Assembly: GCA_937873545.1 (NCBI GenBank)
Contig: CALMWI010000195.1
Coordinates: 1-5,789, forward strand
Source of the DNA: an uncultured bacterium
GTDB taxonomy: Bacteria > UBA4055
Length of the DNA: 5,789 nucleotides
Direction of reading: 5' to 3'
Part shown: positions 1 to 5,782 of the stretch, one piece after another
Numbering within the stretch: the first letter of the stretch is position 1
How the letters are laid out: each line of letters opens with the position of its first letter
The notes under the pieces: model-generated
Database searches by the model: none
What the model was told of the DNA's origin: nothing
Seen by the model: the letters and a program-made list of their open reading frames with translations, nothing else
Program-made: the position numbers and the translations under genes

Positions 1-2257
1 TTGAACGGGTGACGCTTACAAGTCCATCGTTAAGCTCCGCGGACTGAATTTCCAGCCCGCTTTTTTTACCGAGAACGGTTTTCAGGCTGAATGGAAATTC
101 AACCGTATATGAGGCATCCCATTTCTCCATCCTGAAAGGATTTTCAACCCAGAAAGTAAAATCCGGATTAATATATTCTCCCTGCCCGTTGTCAAGAGTA
201 TATGGCGTGATCACGGAATTGGCGTTGACTGTAACACTCATTCTTAAATACTCTTTGTACAAAGCCCCGCTATACGGGTTCGAATTGAACCTCGCGCTTA
301 TGACTGACATCTTATTACTGTCCGCGGCAAAATTATAAAATCCCGAAAAATTAAGATTGAACAGAGATAATGACGATTCCCTGTCGCCGGATCTGATCTT
401 CGCGTCGAAAAGGTTTAAAAGTGAGTAGTTAAGCCTCATAGTCTCGCTTTTATTCGTGCCTCCAATGATTGAAGGTGAAAAAGTATCGTATTTCACACCT
501 CTAGAATTTGTATTGTAATACCCGTATTTATCCTTTGAAAAATCCGGATAATATGTGAATCCCATTGACGGGGATATAGTATGCCTGATCTTCCTTAATG
601 CGAATAACTCAGGCTGGAAGATGCCGTAGATCTTCGTGTCAAAATTAGCCGACAGATCGTAAACACTCCTGTGCCTGGTTCCTTTTACGACATTCAATTC
701 ATCATCATAATACCTGAATGCGACATCGTGCTTATAATTAAAAGATTCCTTCAGATTGAAATACCTGAAAACCTTATGGGTATGTTGTATGTAGGATGTT
801 GTTTTCAAACCGTAATTTGTCAGGGTTGAATCGCGATTGTATAATTCATAATCATCAGCACCAGTACTTGAAAAATAATATTTACTCTTGTGATCTGCCA
901 AAAGAAAGTTCTGACTGCTGCCTATCCTCAGGCTGCCGTATTCCGTCCTTTCGCTAATGTTCATATTTGCAGTTGAATTCTCATCGAACACATTTTCATC
1001 ATCGTAAACATTTACATTTCTGTTTACATTCAGCGAACCGTCATACTGGAATTTTTTTACCATATCAGGCATATCGGAATCCGCAAACGGTCTTCTTCCG
1101 CTCAGGCTGTACGAAATATTCGGGAAAGTATATCTGACTATAGCCGTATCCACATACTGCGTGACTGAGGACATAGTTCTGAAATTATCTCCCGTATTGT
1201 ACCATCTTTTATTGAAAATACCGCTTGAATACAGCTTATTCGTCATCCTGTCCGCGCTGGTTTCACCCAGATCCCGCACAAGGCTCCTTTTAGTAACATA
1301 ATCGGCCGTTGCGTTGAAAGTCATTGACGGACTTATTCTGTGGTCGTGAACTCCTCTAAACCTCCAGTCATGTGTCTCGTGGTCGTTCGTAAAATCCGCC
1401 GAAATATCGCCGTCTATCACATATTTCTTCTTGTACCTGAAATTCTGACTGAGCAGATATCCGTACCTGTCATAATAATCCATTAATACCGTATAGTCGG
1501 TATAATCGGACATATCCCAGAAAAATCCCAGATGCTTGAACGAATTCCCTTTTGTCGAGCTGTAATAGTATGACGGCAGTATAAAACCCGAATTCCTTCC
1601 CTTGTTGTTCTTGTATAATATGAAGGGGAACCAGCCGACTGGAACTTCGTCAAAATACAAGGTTATCGGCTTTGCGAAAACCCAGTTGTTTTGAGTAACG
1701 ATAATGCTGTCCGCCCTGAAATGATAATGCGGGTCGGGAAGATCGCAGCTGGATATCTTGGCATTTATGCCGTGTATATCGTTGTTTTCAAGTTTGACCA
1801 TATTTCCGGTCTGAAAATATGTGTCGTCCTCCTGTCGCGTGCTCTTTAAAACGGTTCTTGCTCCGGAAACCTTGCCCTGCTTAGTATCCAGATTATAAGA
1901 CATCCTGTCGCCCGTTACGGTCTCGTTCCCTTCGGTTATCGTAGGTCTGCCTTTAACAATAATGCTGTCTATTTTAGCCGGATCGGATTTTGAATAAAGA
2001 GTATCCTCTTTCTGGTAGGCATCCACGACATTTGTTTTTGTATCAAGAATAATACCATAGGCGGAAAAATCCATTTTTTTGTACTTTAGCCTTGAATTTC
2101 CCGACAAATATATCTTTTCGCCTGAAGCGTCATAATCTATCTTGTCTGCGAAATAAAATATCATCGTATCAGGCTGAGCGAGCTCTTTTTCGATCTGCGC
2201 GGATGCCGAATAAAATAATGCGGACGCAAATATAAGTATTGGCAGAAAAATCCGCAT
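1..2257 (-). CDS. lptD: LPS-assembly outer-membrane protein LptD (OstA family), C-terminus off the left edge
   Basis: The frame is open from ATG at 2257 to the left edge (752 codons, no stop), so the gene is partial at its 3' end. It begins with a signal peptide (about residues 1-20, hydrophobic core, ending A-S-A before Q21). Residues about 30-190 form an OstA/LptA-like periplasmic domain with typical phrases: a 'YDASGEKIYLSGNSRL' strand pair near 42-57, 'GDRMSYNLDTKQGKVSGA' near 116-133, and 'CDLPDPHYHFRA' near 171-182. Then comes the LptD hallmark 'PVGWFPF' (206-212) with 'GRNSGFILPS' (220-229). The rest is a long run of alternating aromatic/polar strands with many Tyr and Asn, as in the family's outer-membrane beta-barrel. 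Family knowledge: LptD forms the translocon that inserts LPS into the outer leaflet. Only one cysteine (C171) is visible, unlike the four-cysteine, disulfide-bonded E. coli protein. The ATG lies 8 bases after the preceding gene's stop, with an AAGGAAA-like ribosome site overlapping that gene's end, suggesting co-transcription. Family call is firm; exact length is unknown. Confidence 0.93.
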   Translation of the reverse strand, partial: MRIFLPILIFASALFYSASAQIEKELAQPDTMIFYFADKIDYDASGEKIYLSGNSRLKYKKMDFSAYGIILDTKTNVVDAYQKEDTLYSKSDPAKIDSIIVKGRPTITEGNETVTGDRMSYNLDTKQGKVSGARTVLKSTRQEDDTYFQTGNMVKLENNDIHGINAKISSCDLPDPHYHFRADSIIVTQNNWVFAKPITLYFDEVPVGWFPFILYKNNKGRNSGFILPSYYYSSTKGNSFKHLGFFWDMSDYTDYTVLMDYYDRYGYLLSQNFRYKKKYVIDGDISADFTNDHETHDWRFRGVHDHRISPSMTFNATADYVTKRSLVRDLGETSADRMTNKLYSSGIFNKRWYNTGDNFRTMSSVTQYVDTAIVRYTFPNISYSLSGRRPFADSDMPDMVKKFQYDGSLNVNRNVNVYDDENVFDENSTANMNISERTEYGSLRIGSSQNFLLADHKSKYYFSSTGADDYELYNRDSTLTNYGLKTTSYIQHTHKVFRYFNLKESFNYKHDVAFRYYDDELNVVKGTRHRSVYDLSANFDTKIYGIFQPELFALRKIRHTISPSMGFTYYPDFSKDKYGYYNTNSRGVKYDTFSPSIIGGTNKSETMRLNYSLLNLFDAKIRSGDRESSLSLFNLNFSGFYNFAADSNKMSVISARFNSNPYSGALYKEYLRMSVTVNANSVITPYTLDNGQGEYINPDFTFWVENPFRMEKWDASYTVEFPFSLKTVLGKKSGLEIQSAELNDGLVSVTRS

Positions 2258-2265
2258 TTTACTAA

Positions 2266-3249
2266 CTATTTCCTTTTCTGTTTTACCGTTAAAGGCTTAC
2301 CTTTTGAATGTATAATTTCTTTGTCGTCTATCATCTTCCAGAGCACAGAATTTATATCCTGGGGTGTAAGATGCGATAAAGCTCCGCTGAATTTGGAGCG
2401 TGTTTTCTCGGCCGAATAGTAGCCGCTTAACACATATGGCAGGTAGGATTTGATAAACTCCTCTTCCTCAACGGCCTTAAGTATCATTTTCCTGATCTCG
2501 TTTATAGAATTGAGCATTATCTCCGAGTACAACTTTATCTGATCTTTATCGAATTTATCATCAAAAGAGAAGGTAAGAAGCTTGTTATCCTTTCTAAAAA
2601 GACCTACCGGGATCTTGTACGAATAGAATAGGTTTGAATTCGCGCCGTTCTGGGAATTCATTTTTCGGATGAAAGAATTCAGCACCGTAAGTGAGATGAA
2701 ATAAAAATCCGGATCCTTGTACGTTTTTTTAACTGCATCGAACTTTCCGAAATCCTTGACCGCGATCCATACGGGGATATCCATATCGGACTGAACCGCC
2801 ATAAGTTCTTCTGTCTCTTCTCTGTTCAGGTTGAAGTATTTGACATTGGGACCACCGCTCAACTCATACAGCTTGCGGCATTTGACATCTATAAATATCA
2901 TTCCGATATTCGGGACTTTAACCAGAAAATCCGGTCTGGTCTTACCTATGTTGAGGTGAAAATCCGACGATCTTTCGCTTATCTGCATGAAGTTGCCGGT
3001 ATATACGCACTTGTACTGCTTTTTCTCGAATATCTTCCCCAGCTCATTTTCTGCAATGTAGGAAGCTATTTCGGTAGTCTCGAAAAAATTGCTGATCCGG
3101 ATCCCTTCGATCTTCTTTTTTCCCTTGAGCAGAGTGATGTCTGAATCCTTTATCTCTTCACGCTTCATGTCCTCCAAGAATTTGCTTTTGTGGAAACCCT
3201 GGTATATCTCCAGAGTGTTTTCTTTAGAATTCCGTGTCAGTTCAGCCAT
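2266..3249 (-). CDS. Uncharacterised protein with PD-(D/E)XK nuclease-like core and possible winged-helix C-terminus
   Basis: A 327-residue cytoplasmic protein (no signal peptide or membrane segment) that I do not recognise as a named gene. The central part carries a plausible PD-(D/E)XK signature: 'RPDF' with P106-D107, then a hydrophobic strand 'IGMIFIDVKC' giving D121-x-K123, with an acid-bearing helix earlier (E60/E67/E69 region). Further on is a Glu-rich helix and 'VQSDMDIPVWIAV' (152-164), which resembles the Gln-helix-strand following the catalytic strand in many such nucleases. Family knowledge: D107, D121 and K123 would bind metal and cut a phosphodiester bond. The C-terminal segment (about 286-327, 'LTPQDINSVLWKMIDDKEII' then a basic tail) could be a small winged helix, but this is inference. 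The start is supported by a strong GGGAGG site 5 bases upstream, 13 bases after the gmhB stop. The gene sits between an LPS-core gene and lptD, which does not explain a nuclease. The fold call is moderate and the substrate unknown; it could also be a catalytically inactive or DNA-binding relative. Confidence 0.72.
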   Translation of the reverse strand: MAELTRNSKENTLEIYQGFHKSKFLEDMKREEIKDSDITLLKGKKKIEGIRISNFFETTEIASYIAENELGKIFEKKQYKCVYTGNFMQISERSSDFHLNIGKTRPDFLVKVPNIGMIFIDVKCRKLYELSGGPNVKYFNLNREETEELMAVQSDMDIPVWIAVKDFGKFDAVKKTYKDPDFYFISLTVLNSFIRKMNSQNGANSNLFYSYKIPVGLFRKDNKLLTFSFDDKFDKDQIKLYSEIMLNSINEIRKMILKAVEEEEFIKSYLPYVLSGYYSAEKTRSKFSGALSHLTPQDINSVLWKMIDDKEIIHSKGKPLTVKQKRK

Positions 3250-3254
3250 GCGAT

Positions 3255-3260
3255 CCTCCC
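3255..3260 (-). promoter_or_regulatory. Strong ribosome binding site of the nuclease-like gene
   Basis: Read on the minus strand the sequence is GGGAGG followed by 5 bases and ATG at 3249. It lies in the 13-base gap after the gmhB stop, and it is the best Shine-Dalgarno match among the internal genes of the operon. It fixes the start of the 327-residue protein. Confidence 0.7.
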
Positions 3261-3262
3261 TG

Positions 3263-3805
3263 TCAGATAATTTTTTTTATGTCGGCTATATTTTCCAGAT
3301 AATGATCAAAGTCTTTAAATATCATCTTCGTTTCTTTTCCGTAACCGCTACCGACAAGCACAGTAGTGAGTCCGGCTTTTGATCCTGCGACCATATCGGC
3401 CTCTTTATCTCCGATCATATACGATCCGGTTCTGTCGATGTCGTGATCTCTGATCGCTTTTTCAATCAGAGCAGTACCGGGCTTTCTGCATTCGCACCGG
3501 ACGGAATATTCAGTTACAGACCCGTTCTCATAATGCGGACAGTAATAAATTCCCGAGAACTCAAAGCCGTTTTTTAAGGCTTCTTTTTTTATGTGATCAT
3601 GAAGCTTTTCCACATCCCCGACAGAAAAATACCCACGGGCGATCCCGGATTGATTCGAAATAATTATGAGCTTGAATCCCTTTTTGTAAAGATACAAAAG
3701 GGCTTCGACAGCGCCCTTTTCAAATTCAAAATCTTCGATTTTGTAAAGATAGTTCTTGTCAATATTGACAGTCCCGTCCCTGTCGAGAAAGACAGCTCTG
3801 TTCAT
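3263..3805 (-). CDS. gmhB: D-glycero-D-manno-heptose 1,7-bisphosphate 7-phosphatase (GmhB-type HAD phosphatase)
   Basis: A 180-residue cytoplasmic HAD-superfamily phosphatase, close to the family's usual length. Motif I is 'FLDRDGT' with nucleophile D8 and acid/base D10. Motif II is 'SNQSG' (50-54). The motif III lysine is K108 in 'CRKPGT', and motif IV is 'GDKEAD' (132-137). Between motifs II and III lies the zinc loop typical of GmhB and the histidinol-phosphatase subgroup: C89-x-H91 and C104-x-C106. Family knowledge: GmhB removes the 7-phosphate from D-glycero-D-manno-heptose 1,7-bisphosphate on the way to ADP-heptose for the LPS inner core, or to GDP-heptose for S-layer glycans. The alternative, a histidinol-phosphate phosphatase, is less likely beside lptD and with no his genes in sight. 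Its ATG shares one base with the nadE stop (TGATG on the minus strand), implying translational coupling; only a weak GAGAG ribosome site precedes it. No other heptose gene (gmhA, hldE) is in the window. Confidence 0.9.
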   Translation of the reverse strand: MNRAVFLDRDGTVNIDKNYLYKIEDFEFEKGAVEALLYLYKKGFKLIIISNQSGIARGYFSVGDVEKLHDHIKKEALKNGFEFSGIYYCPHYENGSVTEYSVRCECRKPGTALIEKAIRDHDIDRTGSYMIGDKEADMVAGSKAGLTTVLVGSGYGKETKMIFKDFDHYLENIADIKKII

Positions 3806-4578
3806 CAGAAAACTCTCAGTTCGAAAATGTAAGGCACTTCCGCCTTGTATTTATTGTGCTCCATTCTGTTCAGAACTTCATCGATATGATCCATAGAATA
3901 TCCCAGATTTACCGTATCGAGCCTGCTCTTTTTTTCATCTATGATCGAATCCAGCACTTCGTCAGCCTGTTTATATGTAAACCCGAAATCTTTTTCATCT
4001 GTCTGTCCTTCTATCAGATCGGCAGAAGGAGCTTTATTTATAATATCTTCAGGTATTTTTAGGTATCTGGCAAGAGCCCATACCTGAGTTTTATAAAGAT
4101 CGCCTAAAGGATTCAGAATTGAAGCCAGATCGCCGTGAAGCGTTCCATAACCGAGTAGTCTTTCGGTCTTGTTGCTCGTTCCCAGTACAAGAGCTTCAAG
4201 CTCTGCGGACAGATCGAACAGTACCGTCATCCTTGCTCTGGCCATAATATTACCCAGTCTTGCAGGGCTGACATTGTTAAGTGAACCAGAAAACGCGTCA
4301 ACAGCCGAAGTTATTTCGACGGTTCTTGATTTAACCCCCAGGAGTTCAATTATCCGGTCTGCATCGGACGATGAGGTCTTTGAGCTTGTTTTATAGGGCA
4401 TTTTAACGCAGGTCAGATTATCTTTCCCCAGCGCTTCTGCCGCAAGGTAAGCCACTACAGCGGAATCAATTCCGCCAGACAGCCCGAGCACAGCTTTTGA
4501 AAAACCGGATCTCCGGAATATCTTCCGCATCCACTCTTCGATCCTTTCTACCGTTCTCTCTTCGTTTATCGACAGCAT
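3805..4578 (-). CDS. nadE: NH3-dependent NAD(+) synthetase
   Basis: A 257-residue cytoplasmic enzyme of the adenine-nucleotide alpha-hydrolase (PP-loop) superfamily. It joins ammonia to nicotinate adenine dinucleotide with ATP, the last step to NAD. The PP-loop 'SGGIDSA' is at 34-40. Other family blocks are 'GNIMARARM' (109-117), 'GTSNKTE' (133-139), 'YGTLHGD' (144-150), 'LNPLGDLYKTQV' (155-166) and 'PSADLIEGQTDE' (184-195). The length and the absence of an N-terminal nitrilase/glutaminase domain put it in the short, ammonia-using class. The ATG at 4578 is supported by a GGAG site about 8 bases upstream. It follows the lysine-tailed gene by 19 bases and its stop overlaps the gmhB start by one base, so it is inside the operon. 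No missing motif was noticed. Confidence 0.93.
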   Translation of the reverse strand: MLSINEERTVERIEEWMRKIFRRSGFSKAVLGLSGGIDSAVVAYLAAEALGKDNLTCVKMPYKTSSKTSSSDADRIIELLGVKSRTVEITSAVDAFSGSLNNVSPARLGNIMARARMTVLFDLSAELEALVLGTSNKTERLLGYGTLHGDLASILNPLGDLYKTQVWALARYLKIPEDIINKAPSADLIEGQTDEKDFGFTYKQADEVLDSIIDEKKSRLDTVNLGYSMDHIDEVLNRMEHNKYKAEVPYIFELRVF

Positions 4579-4597
4579 ATTAAAAACTCCAAATTCT

Positions 4598-5170
4598 TTA
4601 TTTCGTACCGGCTTTAGCAGCGCCTTTTTCAGACTTCATATTTTTCTTATCGACTTTCCCTTCTGATTTTTGTCCGTTTTCTTCAGGAATATTTTTTTCT
4701 TTTTCTTTGGCATCGTTCTGCATTTTCTGGCTTTCTTTTTTCATTTTGTCTCTTTTGTGCTTATCTTTTTTATACTGGGTTTTCTTTTTTAATCCCTTGA
4801 ATTCTCTCGATCCCGGTTTTATCCCCATCTTCTTTGCTATCTCTCCCCAGCCTTCATTTTTATTCTCGCTGTAAACTTTCATTACTTCAACGGGTTCTTT
4901 TTTTACGATTTTAGCCATTTCGAGCGACAAATAAAGATCTGCAGGCTCCATTTTAAGTTTTATCAGTCCTTCGTCCATAGTTTTGTCATTTACTTTATAC
5001 TCTGCGGCCACTTCCGTCCTGAATGTTTTTAAATCGACTTTTGCGTTATTGTTAACATCATTCAGGAACATGTCGAATTCAGCATCACCTGTTTTTGCGC
5101 TAAATCCGAGATCGATACTGTAAGCCGAAAAGATCATCGTAACGACGGTAAAAATAATCAGCTTTTTCAT
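4598..5170 (-). CDS. Small secreted protein of unknown function with a lysine-rich C-terminal tail
   Basis: A 190-residue protein that I cannot name. Residues 1-18 look like a signal peptide (MKK, hydrophobic core, then S-A-Y-S), so the product is probably periplasmic or secreted; no lipobox cysteine is present. Residues about 27-128 form a compact, probably helical region. It ends in 'ENKNEGWGEIAKKMGIKPGS' and 'REFKGLKK' (102-129), a GWG-IAK-GIKPGS-EF pattern I associate from memory with uncharacterised exported bacterial proteins. The tail from 128 to 190 is low-complexity and strongly basic: 22 of 63 residues are lysine against 11 acidic ones, with no hydrophobic stretches, so it is likely disordered and could bind nucleic acid, anionic polymer or LPS (inference). 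It is the first gene of the minus-strand operon. The ATG at 5170 has an AAGGAG site 6 bases upstream. Confidence 0.8.
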   Translation of the reverse strand: MKKLIIFTVVTMIFSAYSIDLGFSAKTGDAEFDMFLNDVNNNAKVDLKTFRTEVAAEYKVNDKTMDEGLIKLKMEPADLYLSLEMAKIVKKEPVEVMKVYSENKNEGWGEIAKKMGIKPGSREFKGLKKKTQYKKDKHKRDKMKKESQKMQNDAKEKEKNIPEENGQKSEGKVDKKNMKSEKGAAKAGTK

Positions 5171-5176
5171 TTTTTT

Positions 5177-5182
5177 CTCCTT
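5177..5182 (-). promoter_or_regulatory. Ribosome binding site of the first operon gene
   Basis: On the minus strand AAGGAG precedes the ATG at 5170 with a 6-base A-rich spacer. It is a near-ideal Shine-Dalgarno match and confirms the start that yields the signal peptide. Confidence 0.7.
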
Positions 5183-5218
5183 TAATTAAATTAATGAAAA
5201 GATTTACCTTTAAAATAC

Positions 5219-5253
5219 ATTATAAAGTTAACTTAAACAAAGTTAAATGTCAA
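5219..5253 (-). promoter_or_regulatory. Candidate promoter for the minus-strand operon, with an overlong spacer
   Basis: On the minus strand a perfect TATAAT lies at 5224-5219 and a perfect TTGACA at 5253-5248, in the only sizeable non-coding gap upstream of the operon. The two hexamers are 23 bases apart, well beyond the usual 16-18, so they may not work together without an activator. Either could be a chance match in AT-rich DNA. The -10 lies about 50 bases upstream of the first ATG, a reasonable leader length. If the organism is a true Bacteroidota member, its main sigma factor would prefer different elements. Confidence 0.4.
5225..5246. repeat. Operator-like inverted and direct repeats in the divergent intergenic region
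   Basis: TTAACTT (5228-5234) and AAGTTAA (5240-5246) form a perfect 7-base inverted repeat around a 5-base centre. The left part is also a 10-base palindrome, AAGTTAACTT (5225-5234). The octamer AAAGTTAA occurs twice in direct orientation, at 5224 and 5239 (15-base period). The cluster lies exactly between the -10 and -35 hexamers facing the operon and upstream of the plus-strand gene, where a regulator could affect both. The region is AT-rich, so chance is possible. Confidence 0.4.
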
Positions 5254-5316
5254 TTCTATCATAGATTTGTTTGTAAAATATTCTTACATTGTTGAAGATT
5301 TATTTAAACTGGCTAT

Positions 5317-5322
5317 GAGGTG
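5317..5322 (+). promoter_or_regulatory. Ribosome binding site deciding the RapZ-C start
   Basis: GAGGTG ends 4 bases before ATG 5327. The frame is open upstream through an ATG at 5315 and a TTG at 5267, but neither has a Shine-Dalgarno match. The extra residues they would add (20 from the TTG) precede the conserved domain and look like translated intergenic DNA. ATG 5327 is therefore preferred. Confidence 0.6.
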
Positions 5323-5326
5323 TTGT

Positions 5327-5728
5327 ATGCCTGAAATTAAAGATCAGCTAAAAATATCTGTTTACTCGTTCGGGTTCCAGAAAACGGGTATACCTGATAA
5401 CGAGAACGGCGACGGAGGCGGATTTGTATTTGACTGCAGATTTTTACCTAATCCTTTCCATGATCAGAAACTGAGAGATTTTACCGGACTTGATCCTGAG
5501 ATCATCCGTTTTTTTTCTGAGTACAGATCTGTTAAGTCATTTATAGAAGACTGCGTCAAAATGATAGAGAAAGCAGCCGAGTCTTATCTTGAAAGAAATT
5601 TTCTTAATCTTCAGGTGAGTTTCGGATGTACGGGAGGAAGACACCGTTCGGTTTTTTGCGCTGAAGAATTCTGCAGGATTATGCGTTCAAAAGGTTATAA
5701 CTTAGAAATAGAACATACCGAAATTTAG
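5327..5728 (+). CDS. Stand-alone RapZ C-terminal-domain protein
   Basis: With the start at ATG 5327 this is a 133-residue soluble protein made of a single domain matching the C-terminal half of RapZ (YvcJ/YhbJ family). Conserved blocks are 'SFGF' (14-17), 'VFDCRFLPNP' (34-43), 'FTGLD' (52-56), 'SFGCTGGRHRSV' (98-109) and a final 'IEHTEI'. The GCTGG-(K/R)-HRSV loop is the phosphate/sugar-phosphate binding site in E. coli RapZ, where this domain senses glucosamine-6-phosphate and binds the sRNA GlmZ and RNase E. The N-terminal P-loop NTPase domain of RapZ is absent: the DNA just upstream is non-coding or shared with the divergent promoter. Between 'GIP' and 'VFD' is a Gly/Asn-rich stretch (24-32) longer than in E. 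coli, which I associate with Bacteroidota-type versions. Those are often fused to a kinase or nucleotidyltransferase domain; this one is not. It is transcribed divergently from the LPS-linked operon. Domain call is firm; function here (RNA binding, amino-sugar sensing or other) is unknown. Confidence 0.87.
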   Translation: MPEIKDQLKISVYSFGFQKTGIPDNENGDGGGFVFDCRFLPNPFHDQKLRDFTGLDPEIIRFFSEYRSVKSFIEDCVKMIEKAAESYLERNFLNLQVSFGCTGGRHRSVFCAEEFCRIMRSKGYNLEIEHTEI

Positions 5729-5736
5729 AAAAGGAG

Positions 5737-5760
5737 AAGCCCCGGTTTTCGCCGGGGCTT
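5737..5760 (+). terminator. G+C hairpin after the RapZ-C gene, probable but weak-tailed terminator
   Basis: AAGCCCCGG (5737-5745) pairs perfectly with CCGGGGCTT (5752-5760) around the loop TTTTCG, a 9-base-pair stem starting 8 bases after the stop. The following sequence has only three T in a row before GAGAG, so release may be incomplete and some read-through into the next gene is possible. Its place between two same-strand genes fits a terminator or attenuating hairpin. Confidence 0.65.
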
Positions 5761-5769
5761 TGAGAGAGT

Positions 5770-5775
5770 AGGAGG
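5770..5775 (+). promoter_or_regulatory. Strong ribosome binding site for a gene leaving the right edge
   Basis: A perfect AGGAGG is followed 7 bases later by GTG AAG (5783-5788). The ATG at 5781 would be followed at once by TGA, and the ATG at 5776 abuts the ribosome site, so GTG 5783 is the most plausible start. Only two codons lie in the window. Confidence 0.5.
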
Positions 5776-5782
5776 ATGTTAT

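Noticed and set aside
2266..3249. Restriction-modification or other defence system around the nuclease-like gene
   Set aside because: No methyltransferase, specificity subunit, helicase or toxin-antitoxin partner is present; all neighbours are housekeeping or envelope genes.
3678..3702. Near-perfect hairpin (CCCTTTTTGTA ... TACAAAAGGG) inside gmhB
   Set aside because: It encodes ordinary helix residues about 37-45 of the HAD protein, has no termination-like context and is probably a product of A/T-rich codon use.
3682..3751. 13-base direct repeat TTTTGTAAAGATA at 3682 and 3739 within gmhB
   Set aside because: Both copies encode Tyr-Leu-Tyr-Lys in unrelated parts of the protein (about residues 19-22 and 38-41); coincidence of codon choice is enough.
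2956..4396. Plus-strand open frames at 2956-3144, 3089-3382, 3593-3832, 3856-4062 and 4169-4396
   Set aside because: Each lies opposite a well-supported minus-strand gene (nuclease-like, gmhB or nadE), shows no recognisable motif and is explained as an antisense shadow.
4605..4800. T/C-rich low-complexity tract that could be taken for a repeat or regulatory region
   Set aside because: On the minus strand it is the coding sequence of the lysine-rich tail, with an uninterrupted frame.
5267..5326. Upstream extension of the RapZ-C frame to TTG 5267 or ATG 5315
   Set aside because: Neither start has a ribosome site, the added residues are outside the conserved domain, and GAGGTG before ATG 5327 explains initiation better.
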